Source of the DNA: Gracilariopsis chorda
Taxonomy: Eukaryota > Rhodophyta > Florideophyceae > Gracilariales > Gracilariaceae
Direction of reading: 5' to 3'
Length of the DNA stretch: 64,000 nucleotides
Assembly: GCA_003194525.1 (NCBI GenBank)
Contig: NBIV01000269.1
Location: forward strand, 32,337-96,336
Of this stretch, positions 41,991 through 54,551 are shown in pieces (position 1 is the first letter of the stretch; every line of letters begins with the position of its first letter). The position numbers and the translations under genes are program-made. Under the pieces are notes generated by a model, which did no database searches, was not told the DNA's origin, and was given only the letters and a program-made list of their open reading frames with translations.

Positions 41991-44320
41991 AATAGCGAGA
42001 GATGGGTCTTGCATCGTAGATGTCGCGTGGCCGTGCCGCAATTGTTCATGCCCATTGGCCTGCACGGCGAGAACTGGCGGCCTCCATCACAAATTCTAAA
42101 GTACGCCATTCTTCCTTAAGTTACGAAGGTACCCCTGCCGTCTCTCGACTTCACCGCCACCTTAGACCCCTCCCCAGCAACGGCCGCGCAATTCGGTCGC
42201 TGCATACCGCGTTTCGCAACTGTCGACACACCGTCGTTACCTTCTACATCTTTCTCGCCTCATCGGCCCTCCTTCTCCCCTTCTCCTCGCTCACTTATGC
42301 GTCGGCCCACCCTAGCCTCTTGTATCGCTTCTTAACGTCCGTGGTGGCCAAAGATTTTGCGAAAACCGTACTCGTGTGCTAATTTGTCGCCTTCACAGCC
42401 TTCAAGCCTTGCTACAGTGCAGATTGCCTTTACCATTCAACCAAGAGCACCGTATTGACCAAGTGTTCGTCCAATGTCTTGGCACATCGCATTAGACCCG
42501 GCGGCTCAGTTTTAGAGCAGTCACTCCCATAGCTGCACGCTTTTCACTGTTCAGTTGTGCGTTGCCATTTGGCGCATCACGCGCGAGATGAAAAACGTCA
42601 ACGCCGCACAGCTCATAGCCGCGGTGCTGTCGTATTTTGACTCCATTGCCAGTTTTTTCTCCGTATGGGTGCGTGCTTTGCTTTCGGTCGCACGGCTCAA
42701 AATAGCACCCCTGATAACGAAATCTCTCAATGCGCTCCTCAAGTAACCGGTACAATAGTTTCAAACACAGAGTGCTCCTTTTGTTTGGCTCAGTTTTCGG
42801 TGTATTCGTTGCATCGCGTTTTGCTTGCACCTTGCCTGTTTTGCTCTCGTGTGGGCGTTTGCATCACTGCTGAGTTTGTCTGCACACTCTCTTCTACCGC
42901 CCTTCCATTTTACGACCTCTTTTGTAGCCGCGGTGGCACTGTCGCTTTCGCATTTACACTTGCATTACAACCAATAACACATGCTGCTACTCGTGTTTCA
43001 CGTCAAGAGGTTTTTGTACCATGAAAACCATGCCTAACTGGCGATGGCACCGTGTCATGAATGATGCGTGTGCTATCCAGACACAACGCTGCATGCCCAC
43101 CCTTGCAAATCGCTTCAAGCAGAGCACAATCATTGTACAACCCATGAGCACCAATACAACTATGATACTTAAATTTTAATCAATGAAAATGCTTCCCAGT
43201 CTCACTGCCAGCTGGTTTCGTCGTCACCAAGTCATGGCCTGCAAATCGTTCTTCAGACTACTTATACATGACACGACGTAAAGGGCTAGTTGAGAAGTGT
43301 ACGGGTTCACGCATTACCTGTAACCGCGACTAGATCCGCTCTCACAGAAGTAAACACTAATCCAGTCCTCTGTAGGACCGTAGATGTACAGATCAGTATA
43401 CTCCGATTCACGTAGAATGTGATATAACGCCGATGTTAGTTTAACATGACGTGGTTCCTTTTCACTTTAGTGAAACAGCAACTCGATGCCGTCTCCCGCA
43501 TAAGAATACAACTACAGAATGTAGTTTAGTTGCAGTTAGATGGTGTGATGTTTGTTGATCGATCGAGCAGTTGGCAGTCGAGACATATGTTTCTCTTATA
43601 TATTATTTTAAGCAGCCCATCATTGTACACATGTTAAAAATATATTTTCGAGAAAACGAAGAAGTGGATTTATTTGAGCAATTTTAGGCTGTGAAGTGCT
43701 GAAAGAAGCTTTGGACGAAGAGAAACCGGCAAAGCCGATCTTGGTCAGACATTCTGTTGAGTGATGATCAATCTGTTGGTATCAGATCTCGTGTTTCTTT
43801 CAGCACTTCAAATTCCCACACACCCTTCCCTGAGAACAGTATCATTCTTCTGGAATGTACTGCGAGATCGCAGTTCTTCTGATATCTTGGTGCCAGACTT
43901 GCTGATTCTGCGCCCACCTTTCCCTTGCTCGGCTACAACCTAGAAGCGAACAATAAAAACTAATCTTTGGTGTACGTTATTCCTCCACTTAATTGATTAC
44001 GTGTTGGTACCATGAAACAGTAACAGTGACATGTATGAGGTTACAAGGCATGTAGTCTCAAAGCAGCGTACGCCCCGTCATTCCCTCATTTGTCAGCCTC
44101 TCCACAAACCACAAAAAAATTGTCCGCCGCATATGCGTAAAAGACATGTCTCATTCTTAAGTGCCGGAATACTCCAGAGAAGTAGACGGAAATTTGGTAG
44201 AGGGATGGAGAAAGCCTCGGGCCATACGCAACAGCGTGCTTGCTGTCGTGAAGAATTCGTAAAGATGAAACCATTTGCAATGAATCGGTGATTCCAAATC
44301 AAATTAGACGCAGTTGGTTA
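41991..44320. other. No supported gene
   Basis: The best frame is 42,020-42,382 (ATG, 120 codons, MSRGRAAIVHAHW, one hydrophobic segment), which I would not call a gene without transcript support. AT-rich sequence fills 43.5-44.3 kb. Confidence 0.35.
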
Positions 44321-44616
44321 CGCGCAATTAGAACTAATTTCATGGAGTGACCCGTTACTAACAACTACACTCTACAGGGTATTCGAATGATGGATTCTAA
44401 AATTTACACACATTAGTCAAGATCAAATCACGTTTCAGAGAACCAAGCTTTTATGATTCCCCTGAAAAGAAAGTAGGTGCAACCTTTAATTAGTAAGATG
44501 GATTCTACTGTACCCTCATTGTATAATTGAGACACTCGAATCACGTACTACTACATCTTCAATTCAACGTCGTAGCAATTCGAAATGATTATCGCTCCAG
44601 CCTTCACGGCTCTTGC

Positions 44617-44622
44617 TATAAA
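44617..44622 (+). promoter_or_regulatory. TATA box of the coiled-coil gene
   Basis: TATAAA lies 60 bases before the ATG at 44,682. The dead paralogue has TATGAT at the same place, while flanking bases are conserved (TTGCTAT, GCTTGC). Confidence 0.55.
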
Positions 44623-44681
44623 GCTTGCAAAGTTGCCGGTGGTACTTTCCTTCTTGAACCTCACCCACTATTGCTGAGTTG

Positions 44682-45461
44682 ATGACCAAGATGATTGGAG
44701 CAGTAGTGACAAGATTCTTTTTTGATCTGGCCCGTTATGAAGAAACCACGCTGGATTGTACGGGAAACACGAAACCCGGGAATCTTGGCCGTGCTGTGAG
44801 TTACAATCGAGGTTTGGTCGATTTGCGCGCCATAATTGTCGATGAAGAAGTGCGAAAGCTGAAGTCACAGAACGAGCTGCTCTGGAGTTCTATCAGTTTG
44901 CAAAACAAAGAACTGGATGCGCAACTGAGACTCAGGGGACACGCCATTCAAGAGATGAGACACATGGAGCATGACTTGGCAGAAAAGTCGAAGCATGTGG
45001 AACGACTTGGGAAAATTATTGACGAAACGGAAGCAAAACGTATGGCTGATCACGAAATGTTGCAGTATCTAGAGGAAAGATGTCATGATTTTTGCGACAA
45101 ATTGGATGAAAGCAGCTCAATGCTACGAGCGAAAGTGGAAGAGTTGACTGCGAGAGATGCATACGTGTCACATTTGGAAATTCGTCTGGAGAATGCAAGA
45201 GCGGAAAATGCTTTGTGGCAGCAACGTAGCACTGAGCTAGTAGGGTACTTGGAAGAACTGCAGAGAGAGAATATGGCGCTCAAGTATGAGAGGGAGGGGT
45301 TGAAGGACGATGTGGATGGTTTGCAAACGTTCATTACCCTATGGAAGAAAATCATCACGTCGTATGTGGATCAGGAGGCTGGTATGCGTCTTGGTTTTGA
45401 GATTCACGTCGAGAATCAAATGCGCATTGCTGAAACTTGTGGTGGAGGGTTGGACATCTAG
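44682..45461 (+). CDS. Coiled-coil protein, unknown function, intact copy
   Basis: 259 residues from ATG 44,682 (MTKMIGAVVTRFFF) to TAG 45,459-45,461. Residues about 50-220 are a nearly continuous coiled coil with heptad Leu/Ile: VRKLKSQNELLWSSI, MRHMEHDLAEKSKHVERL, LEIRLENARAENALWQQR, LEELQRENMALKYER. The C-terminus (ITSYVDQEAGMRLGF, EIHVENQMRI) is the part best kept in the dead paralogue. No known family. It may be a structural or tethering protein, but that is a guess. A duplication including the promoter produced the broken copy 4 kb upstream. Confidence 0.6.
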   Translation: MTKMIGAVVTRFFFDLARYEETTLDCTGNTKPGNLGRAVSYNRGLVDLRAIIVDEEVRKLKSQNELLWSSISLQNKELDAQLRLRGHAIQEMRHMEHDLAEKSKHVERLGKIIDETEAKRMADHEMLQYLEERCHDFCDKLDESSSMLRAKVEELTARDAYVSHLEIRLENARAENALWQQRSTELVGYLEELQRENMALKYEREGLKDDVDGLQTFITLWKKIITSYVDQEAGMRLGFEIHVENQMRIAETCGGGLDI

Positions 45462-45469
45462 AGAAAGTA

Positions 45470-47330
45470 TTCTGATAATGTTAAAAGTGTGATTCGTCTG
45501 GGTTCACTTGTTGTGAGGGAAAGCTATTTGCGAAGCTGTTATTGATGATGTTATTCAATATCGCTGGTAGCTATACCGACGATGTGAAGGTACCAGCGAC
45601 ATTTGATTCAATTAAAGGGCTTCTGTTAGAATGGTCCATTCACTGATGGTACAAAGCAATCACTGACTCATAGCGCAGTACCTGTACATAGAGAGAGTGC
45701 CCAGAGTCAATCAGCGTTCAAGAAGCGTGTGGTAGGCTGAAAGCCATTTGGTGCACTCAATGATGTCACTCGACTTGAAAGAAAGTACCGCCGTACCATA
45801 TCATTACGTCACTGTCGCCGGCTGCTGAGATCAATAATCAATAGAGGTTCAAGCAACGAGTAAAAGAATTTTTATTTAATTCTGGAGGACGGCAGCGGCG
45901 ATTTTTCAAGCTCAGTGAGCGATTTCGATCGATCGCATCGCTCCGGTCAGATCAAACATCGTCCTCAAAGTCCTTGTAGTTGGTTTCAAGTTTTCTCTCA
46001 TGACCTCCTTATCGTTTCGATGTCTCATCGAAGCAGCGAAACCCATGCTGTTGCCTTTGAATCGGATCCGGCAGCACCCTGCTTATCTTTTAATGCAGCT
46101 ATCGGTCTTACCAAAACTCCATCAACAACTCCCCAGGTAAATCCAACGTCTTTGGAGACAAACAAAACACTACTCTCACTTTCAAAATGTTTCAAAATCA
46201 ATGCAACACTTTTTCTCACCCGTCTCGTAGACCCCGATCAGTTTTCTTCGAAAACCCGCTCATATCAGAAACAATCCATCCTTCTACAACGTAAAAGTAT
46301 ATCGTGGGGCTCAGAAATTTTTTTCCGCTCAAACTGCAATCTACAAAAACAAGCTATCGCTATCGACTATGTCATTGCTGGTTCCATTCAGCAGTGATTT
46401 CTTGGCAAATGAAAGGCCAGGAAGAAGATGGGAGATGAGCAATTCTGTTCATTATGTTTCTAACCCTCAAATCGGAATTAAAATTTCCCTGTCATTGCAT
46501 TGGTGGATGGAAGCATGGCAAGCTGACAAATTGTGCAATCTTGCTTACAAAACAAAGAGCGTTTGCATTTGCTTGGCACTTATTGCAGAAAGGTGACGCT
46601 GAAGCCGCTGCAGTTCTGCTACTGTCTTATGGACCCCTTCTCAGATCAAGACGAAGCATTTAAACATCAAGCAAGCAGTTTGCACTTCCTGGAGATTTTA
46701 GATTCTCAGGGTACGGCGCTGCTACGGCTGGTGTCAACATCATTCACGCAAGAACGTCGCATCGGACCATGTGGATGCAATTTGTTTCAATAACCGATCG
46801 CACCATTTTCGTCTTTGTTGTAAGGTATATATAAGCAAACACAAAACAAAACCTGTAAGAGAGTACTAGGTGGAGACTCTCCTTTCCAATACAAAATCAT
46901 TTTACACAGTATGAATTGGCTTCCCTTCCTACAAATATCGGAAGAGCGTCTGTTCTTAAGTACAAGTATGTAGAGTTCATGTTTGGTTCAAATATGAACT
47001 CTTGTATTTGAATGAACGGACGTGAGATTTGATAAACAGTTGCGTTCTTACATGTTCTCTTGCATTCACCCCTTTTCTGAAGTCGACCTCCTCGGTGACC
47101 TATGAAATTTCTTAATCAACTCCGGATAGTTATTTCGTTGAGACTTTTGGCATCCATATTGCTTCTTCAGAAGGATATCCTTAGAATTAAATTAAGTAAA
47201 CTAGTTTTTCCCGACGTTTGTCCAAAGTGTGAGTGACCTCCTGTTCTACAGTTCCTTCAGTTTCGATAATATTTGAAAGTGAGGACGTGTGTTTTCTCTC
47301 AAACCGTACAAATTTCTTAAGCTTTGACCA
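45470..47330. other. Unresolved region with possible broken coding sequence at 46.4-46.8 kb
   Basis: At 46,440-46,795 (plus) three frames in turn give protein-like stretches: PQIGIKISLSLHWWMEAWQA, NKERLHLLGTYCRK and LQFCYCLMDPFSDQDEAF, LHFLEILDSQGTALLRLV. This suggests a frame-broken unknown gene. The rest shows nothing clear. Confidence 0.3.
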
Positions 47331-47340
47331 GGAAAAGTGG

Positions 47341-47379
47341 CTTTCGGCCGCAGGCGGCGCTTTGCGGCGCGGCCGAAAG
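47341..47379 (-). other. Helitron B 3'-terminal hairpin
   Basis: Perfect 11-bp inverted repeat: CTTTCGGCCGC (47,341-47,351) and GCGGCCGAAAG (47,369-47,379). On the minus strand it is followed by CCACTTTTCCTGG then T, so CTGG fits the CTRR terminus. Confidence 0.6.
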
Positions 47380-47435
47380 TTTGCATACGATATCCGCACA
47401 AGGTTTGGTTTACGCATAAAGTAAACTATGTCAAA

Positions 47436-48521
47436 TTAATGAAGCCCCTCTACAAAGTCTACAGCTTCTTGTAGAACTGGCTTTTTGATGTTTACCGGCA
47501 TTCGATGGAAATCTTGCGCATTTTGTGGCGTCTTGTCTTCATTATAAAGCAGTAAAACATCATAAGATGTTATAAAATGTGTAAGCCCAACATAGAGCTG
47601 ACCTGGCGAAAAAGTTTGTTCGAAAGTCAATTATCATTTTTTTCAGCGTTTGTTTTTGCCCTTTATGCACAGTTGCTCCAAAATGCCAATCTGATGGGAA
47701 GCTATCGAAGTTTGATTTTCACATCTGCAAACTCAAAGCGAAAGTCAATATGGTGCAGTGTGAACGTTTGTTGAATTTACCCATGTTCATCAATGCCCGA
47801 AAATCAAATCACTCTGCGAGAAATGCTGGTAATGGTAAATATCTCTCCATTCATCAAGAGCGGATGAAATACATGTCGAATCACCATAACAGGAAACCCC
47901 AATTTCAGTTTCAAATGATGGGGCGGGATTCCAGTTGAAGCGTAATTACACGTCAGTTCAGGTCCAATGATAGTATCTTTTTGGACGTTTCACTGGTTGG
48001 CCCTGGATTGGGAATGATCGTTGTTGCAAACTCCAATTCATACATTCTTCCTGGGAAACACTCCAATGCGTTCTGGTTATATTCCTCCACTAATTGATTT
48101 GGTGGCGCAACAGCCAATCGGTTGAGCTTGACATCCTCTTTCTTCCATGTTTTACACCATTCACACAGCGTGCATCTGACTTAGACATGAGTGGAAGCTT
48201 CGCAGATTCTGGAAACGCCCCACGACTAAGACTGAGCAAACCATTCGCAAAAACCGGATCATCTTGTTGACGAACTTGTTCTGTAAGGCGAAAAACTTTG
48301 ACTCTTCTGTCCCAAAGCTCGCAAGAGTACCATGGAAGCTCCCGTAGGAGATTAATTGGAATAAGACGAGTTGTCTCATTCCCTTCGGATACTGTTCTCG
48401 TTCTTGGAACCACAATAAGCAGTTGCGTATACTCGCCTGCCATAACTACGACCATGCCTCCGAAGCCTTTCGTAGAGTTTCTTAAGTCCTTCAGTACGGT
48501 TTTCACAATCCCGAAGAGCAT
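47436..48521 (-). pseudogene. Helitron B helicase fragments
   Basis: 48,090-48,521 gives GFGGMVVVMAGEYTQLLIVVP and FRLTEQVRQQDDPVFANG, matching helicase motifs of Helitron A. 47,436-47,630 gives FSPGQLYVGLTHF and DVLLLYNEDKTPQN, the C-terminal helicase block. The Walker A region is not recognisable. Confidence 0.7.
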
Positions 48522-49339
48522 TTAAGCTCATCAGGAGTAGAATGGTATCTTACTGCCTCATCAAAAGCCATTTTCTAATCGTCACCATTGATATATAATC
48601 CACGGGTTACTGCCACTTCTCCATAAGTTGAGTAAGATTCGCTCGCAACACGTTTCGGATCGTCAAAGGAGCTGAATGCAGAGTTCATGAGCAATATGCT
48701 AAGAGCGAAGAGTACGGTATTTGGGGAAGAAGCAAATATAATTCGAGTCACAGTTCGATCATTTTCAGATCATTGCACGACGTACATTCGTGTACTTCCT
48801 CCATCCCGAGTAGAGTCAGACTCTGGTACCTAGCGGGGTAGCTTACCGTATACACGTACAGTCTCTTAGTACGTCATGTAGTCCAATTCCATGTACCGGG
48901 AGGGTCTTTCGAAATATCTTTCGAGCAGGAAGGACTTCAGACGTCTAGGCAGTCTTACGTTTCGAATCAAAACATATCGCTATCCACGGAGATGTATATC
49001 AAGTGGCTGTACAGTTGGATGGATGCGAGCATGCCTGAACTCAAAGAGGTTCCATGCTGATTCAACCGCCCCTACCACTTTCCCTCTCATGCACGCCCTG
49101 ATCTCATGTTGAAGCATGTCGCTCTGTGCACTTGATTGGCTTTCCGTTCGACTTCATACAACCAAATCCCGTTTCTTGTCACTCTTGAAAGCATACTTCA
49201 TCAGGTATGCTACAACGCTGCCACCTTGGGTTCTTTCAACATTGATGTGGGCCTTTTACTTCATTGTGAAATCTGGATTGTAAGCAACCACTTTCAAATC
49301 TTCTGTCCTTCTTCATTGGTAGGTCACTCGATTTTTGTA

Positions 49340-49869
49340 CTAATTTATCGTTGTTTCAGCCACAGTTTCTTGTGGTTCATACCCAAACTTGCACCTCCCG
49401 TCAGAGGTACGATCACGAAAATATGGAGAATGTCTGTGCATATTGAGTTTCTTCACCAATTCCCGGAGTTCCTGGTCTTCAGGTGAGTCACCCCGAGGCA
49501 TTTCTGCTTTGATCAAAGTGTGAATGATCTCAGGATCTTCAATTACGCCCCCTCCAACCAAAGAAGAATGAGATGATGTGGAGTATTTCTCTCATGGAAC
49601 TCAAGTTTGGCGGAAATCCCAATGCATTTCAAGCCAAAGAGCTGTTCTGAAGTATTCTGTAGATTCTTCATGATTGAATTTGCGTACTGGTTGTACACTC
49701 TTGCAATAAGATCTGGCCTATCAAAAGGACGGCTTCTGTCTCCCTGTGGAGAAAATGGTCCGGTTTTTTCGTTGTCCGTACTAAGCCTTTTCATCTCTTC
49801 CAGCCATGCGTTCATTGTTACTGTGACGAAAAGCGTCGGGGAGCCCAATCTAGCGACCATTGCTTGCAC
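49340..49869 (-). pseudogene. Helitron B Rep domain
   Basis: Two overlapping frames: SPTLFVTVTMNAWLEEMKRL, RPDLIARVYNQYANSIMKNL and EFHERNTPHHLILLWLEG, then IIHTLIKAEMPRGD, MHRHSPYFRDR and GRCKFGYEPQETV. Equivalent to 31,260-31,760 of Helitron A. The HUH motif again reads PHH rather than PHxH. Confidence 0.78.
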
Positions 49870-50349
49870 ATCCAGTCATTTTTGTCTCCAGTACGCCGGA
49901 GAGGTTTTGTGATTACCTGGAAGGAATCGTTTACCGGGAGGGCCAAGTTCATCTGTTCTGATATGGGTTCCAGCCCGCAGCTCCAGTTCTTCAACCATTC
50001 TCATCTGTTCTGTTTCCAAGCACCGAAGTCTCAAATCTTCAATTTTTGTGCCAGTACGAAGCAACCATTGCTAAAGAAGACTACCAGAGTTCAGCAGCAC
50101 ATTATCGGTGTACAGTATTCGCTTAGAGTGTTCTGCCCATGTTAGGCTCCTTTCGTCTCGGTTGTTCGCATCCCTTCATGAAATATACTTTGCTGTATCA
50201 TACGGGGCATGAATCTCACCATAAAGGTAGAGCAGTGGAAAACCCCCTTCCTCAGCGTCCATTGAATCAGGCTTCAAACGCTTGTACTTGAGAATTCGAC
50301 GTCGAAGGTTTCCGGTTGACACGTGATGGGATTCTATTCCCCTTACCAG

Positions 50350-51275
50350 CTAAGCAACTGGGGCTTCCGACCTGAACAGTCCATTTGGCTCTACGACGAA
50401 AGCTCTCATTACAAAAGGTCTGCCTCGGCTGTCTTCTGGTAACGGTTCTGCATCGGAGGTCACCTCGATTCGGGCTCCCTGGTGACCTTGATAATTCCGG
50501 ACAACTATTCCTTCCTGAACAGCGTCTGCCGAGATGTCCACAGTAGACTCGTCCGCGTTTGGTCTCCTCCCAACAATTTCGTCTGGTCTGAACAAAATTC
50601 TTTATCTCTGTCAGACGATATCTGGTCTTGGTTGTAAGAGATCGTATATCTTTGCAACCAAGTATCAAATATTCGGGTTAGGCACAATTATTCTCGTGAA
50701 CGAAGAAGAATAATCTCGTGAATTAAGACTGGGAGGACCTTCCCACCACAAATAAGTGTAGCGCACGTCCTGGCCTGGAACAGAATGAGACTCATTGCCT
50801 TGAAGTCGAAGAAACGACGGACCTCCACTACAAACGTACTTCGTATCCACGACTGTGACAACAGTTGTAAATAACACATTTAAGTGTGTGAATAGCGTTG
50901 CAAAAGAACGTAAGCGGTATATTTCTTCAAGTTGCGAATTGATATGCACTCGCCTGAAAGAAACTCCAAGCGATCTGGAGCTGTTATATCCACCGCATGT
51001 TCCTTCGGTCTCTGCACCAATCAAAACTGCGCCACAATACTTGCACATACGAATACGAAGCACTCAACCTGATCTTTGAGAGGGCATCGAGGTGCTCGAT
51101 GCCCTTTTGCACCGCTCGTCCCACAAAACGCTGTAAGTGTGCCAGAGATTGGTTGGTACTCCGGATATGAAAAGCTCGGACGTGCGAGGCCTTGAAGAAT
51201 ATTTTCTGCCCTTGCATCCCAGACATATTTTGCTCCATAGTGAATGCCTTGAAGAGGTCTCCTAGCGAACAGCAT
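50350..51275 (-). pseudogene. Helitron B N-terminal region
   Basis: Fragments equivalent to Helitron A: YVWDARAENILQGL, KGHRAPRCPLKDQVEC, MCKYCGAVLIGAETEGTC, GVSFRRVHINSQLEEIY, RYTYLWWEGPPSLNSRD, EPLPEDSRGRPFVMRAF, VEPNGLFRSE. Split over several frames. Confidence 0.7.
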
Positions 51276-51839
51276 AACCTTCCTATCCTGTTCCTGTTCA
51301 ATTACGGAAGAATAAGAGGAGTTGAATTAAATCTCTTCAGGGTTATGAGGTTCCATAACATTTTGGGGAAGCTCGATTCTAGTTCCCAGGTCCACCTGAG
51401 CAAGCTCATCGGTTATGTCTCGATGATTCACGGGCTGTATATTTTCTCTTGGACAACGGCCTGCTCCCGACCATAGTCCACAACGTAGTGATGGCGGTCG
51501 ATGGGATGAAGAACTCATGTCGGACTGCGGGAACCGGAGAGAGATTGAGAGATTTAGTGATCACCTTTCGATGGACCATGTACCGTCTCTGCCCCCTAAG
51601 TATAGAAATGGTGTTGCACAATAGTTTCCCGCATGATCTATACGTATAAATCCTGCCTTCATTGTTTCAATATTTTCCTGACACCAGCAGTACATTGATA
51701 GTTTACATACGTAGTATTTTGCTAAGTACATATGCATTGAATTCTTATTCAATCTTGGTTTCAAACGTCAATACGTATCTCTACGTTTGCAGTTTCAGAC
51801 TTCAAGACATATCTCTACGTTTGTAGAACTGTGTGGCCT

Positions 51840-52111
51840 ACGTATGCACTACATAGATTAAAACTATTTTTGTTAGAATGGTATACGTTTGCGGTACTGC
51901 AGAGCCTACGTATGCACTACGTAAACTTTAACCATTTTTGTTAGAAGGGTATACGTATGCAGTACTGCGTAGCCTACGTATGCGCTACATAGATTACAAC
52001 TAATTTTGTTAGAAGGGTATAAGTTTGCCGTACTGTGCAACCTACGTATGCACTACGTAAACTATAACTATTTTCGTTAGAAGGGTATACGCAGGTTGTA
52101 TTGTACGTTAT
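51840..52111 (+). repeat. 68-bp tandem repeat, four copies
   Basis: Units start ACGTATGC at 51,840, 51,908, 51,976 and 52,044, an exact period of 68. Each has CTACGT/ACATAG-like half-palindromes followed by TTTTTGTTAGAA and GGTATACGT. The copies alternate CTACATAGAT and CTACGTAAAC, suggesting a higher-order 136-bp unit. Confidence 0.85.
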
Positions 52112-52782
52112 TTATTTTGTTGTTTGAATAGGATACGTTTCTATTTCACCTATTTTCTAATGTGCTGACGATTGTGTACTTAAGCTAGAATGTACCATAA
52201 AGTTGCAGAAGAGTTTTCTCCAAGCAGCCACCTACAACTTCTTTCACTCTACTTCTTCGTTTCAACTATCGTCTAACGCCATGACCGATATATCCAAAAC
52301 AAAGGTTCGCTACCTACAAATACGCCATTAGCGCAACCGTAAGGATGCTATTCTATCACGATTGGGCACAATATTTGAAAGATTGTGCATAAAACAGGCT
52401 GCATGGAAGCATATTGATGTGCACCGTGGCAATGTCAATTGGTTTTTTTGGAAGAAATTTTGTGCTCCGTTGTCCCGAAGATCGACACCGTGTACAGGGA
52501 ACTGGAAGAATACAACCTGATTGGAGGCAGCAAAGAATTGCCTGTTCGTTGGCCGTCAGAGATATCCACTTGTTAGACGAGTTCGACGTGGCTGATAGAA
52601 GTTGAGGCTGTCGAGAGTGACAGATCTCACACGTGCTCGACTGATTCGCGCCAGTACGGCAAATCCTTTGATTACCAATGGCTAGTCGTTTGGAGGGAAG
52701 TAAATGTGCATTTATTGATGTAATCTAAGGGGTCAACTTGCTCGTTGTCAGAGCAAACCTTAGGTAGGTTAGACAAGAGGAA
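52112..52782. other. No clear gene
   Basis: A weak plus-strand frame at 52,281-52,610 contains WKHIDVHRGNVNWFFWKKFC with stops. It might be a transposase fragment, but I cannot name it. Confidence 0.25.
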
Positions 52783-52818
52783 GCGGTCTTCGGCCGCGGG
52801 TGGCGCTGCGCGGCGCAG
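52783..52818 (-). other. Helitron A-right 3'-terminal hairpins
   Basis: GCGGTC-TTC-GGCCGC (one mismatch) at 52,783-52,797 and CTGCG-CGG-CGCAG at 52,806-52,818. In element sense the following bases read TTCCTCTTGTCTAAC, as in the left copy. Confidence 0.5.
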
Positions 52819-52921
52819 TAGAGGAGTCATGAACAGCGGTGAGAAGAAAAAATGGGTGGAGAAAGCAAAAGCAGAAAAGCAAGTAGTTTAATTCATTGAA
52901 TGAAGAACGCAAGAAATATGA

Positions 52922-54510
52922 TTACGATTGTGGAGGGATGCAGAACTGAATGGCTTCAGGCAGCAATGGGTTGGCGATGGCCACAAGCTTGGGATGAATT
53001 TTGTGCGCATTTGTGGATGTAAGCTGTGGGTCATACAGTAGCAGCACATGGTCGTTCCTTCGAATGCGCGACAATGCCACATACAACTGACCGGCGGAGA
53101 AGCAGTTGGATCGGTCATCCACAACCAAACCCTCCAAGGGTTTTCCCTGTCCTTTGTGAACGGTAGCTGCAAACGCAAGACGAATGGGGAACTGCATTCG
53201 AATCATGCGAATATCTGCGAAAGAAAACTAGAAGTCGATACGATGCAGGAGCTGCCGTTCCAGCACCTGTCCGTTCTCGTCGAATCGAGGCACCTGCATC
53301 GTAAATTGATCGACACGTACGACTACGAATAGCTTTCCGTTGACCACAGCGGGATACAGCACGTTCCGAATGACCATAACTGGCACACCGATCTTCAAGT
53401 CCAAGTTATGAGGCGGTACTCCAGTAGGCGCATACTGATATGCAAATTCGAGGACGATAGTACTGGCGAAGTCAGACTGTGGGTTCTGTCCACGATCAGG
53501 TTGCACGGTTGTCGCTGACGGAATAGTGAAGCGCTCACCAGGAAACAGATGTAGCGCTGCCGCATTATGTTCGTCGACCAACTGGTTTGTGGAGGCAATG
53601 AGCACTTTGCTGAGATCCACATCCTCCTTGCGTCGTGTTGTGATCCACTTCCACAGAAATTGGTAGACGGTTTGCATGCCACCGGTAGATCTGGGTGGTA
53701 GTAGAGCATTGTTGGATATTGTGTTGCGCGCAATGGAACGTAACAACGACGCAAATGCCGGATCATGGGCTTGGCGTACTTGTTCGGTGAGATACAGCAC
53801 TTGAACCGAGCACAACGTCCACAGATCACTCTACAACGTCAATTCGTTGAGACGTTTTGTGCACAGTAGTCTCTAATTTCCACTTGTTTCGGCCCCCATG
53901 TACATATGTGGCACCACTGGAAGCAGCTGGGAGTAGTCGCCGGATAGAACGATGGTCAAGCCCCCAAACATAGGCGGGTTTTCCATTCCACTGCAGCAAA
54001 TATCTTTGAGCAATGCATTCATGAGTTCAAAAAGCTTTCGTGAAAGCATGGACGCCTCATCCAAGATGGGCAGTTGTATTTCGCGTAGCAGTTCTGCACG
54101 TTGAGATCAGGGACCGTACTTTGACAAAGTAGCTGTTGTACTGCTTGTGCTGTCCCTATCAGCTACACCAAGTTCTAGCAGGCTATTTAGAGTGCGGCCA
54201 CCTTCATACAACGATGCTGCAATGCCAGTTGTAGCAGTCATTTCGGCGAGCATTACATCCGCCTCAGCGATATCACGAAGGAGGTTTAGCACGTATGTCT
54301 TTCAGGTTCCTGCGGATCCTTGCACAAAGAACACGTTTCCAGGAGTGCTTGTTCGCTCTTGCAGGGCCTGTAGTTCTTGCAATGCGTCAATGACGGTGTC
54401 AATGACTTGTCTTCGGCGAGGTTTTAGGGTGGCGTACCTTGACTGCAAAGTTCACGAATTTCGCAACACTCGCGCGTCTCGAGTTGTTGTAGCTCGACTC
54501 GCCTCAGTCA
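52922..54510 (-). pseudogene. Helitron A-right helicase, broken
   Basis: Walker A again reads GSAGT-stop-KT, with the same TGA (54,302-54,304) as the left copy. MTATTGIAASLYEGGRTLNS, MDEASMLSRKLFELM, GLTIVLSGDYSQLLPVVP and VLYLTEQVRQAHDPAFASLL follow. The C-terminal block FSAGQLYVALSRIRRNDHVL is better kept than on the left. Several frames. Confidence 0.8.
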
Positions 54511-54551
54511 ATGCTGTATGATCCTGCTGTAGGTGTTGGAAGAAGAAGTTT

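Larger units (their letters stand above)
47341..51301 (-). mobile_element. Helitron B, a second family, decayed
   Basis: Same domain order as Helitron A but strongly diverged in sequence: N-terminal Cys motifs (about 51.0 kb), the PLPEDSRG/NGLFRSE block (50.4 kb), Rep (49.3-49.9 kb), helicase (48.1-48.5 kb) and helicase C-terminus (47.4-47.6 kb). It ends in a hairpin. Many frameshifts. It supports an ancient and diverse Helitron population in this genome. Confidence 0.8.
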
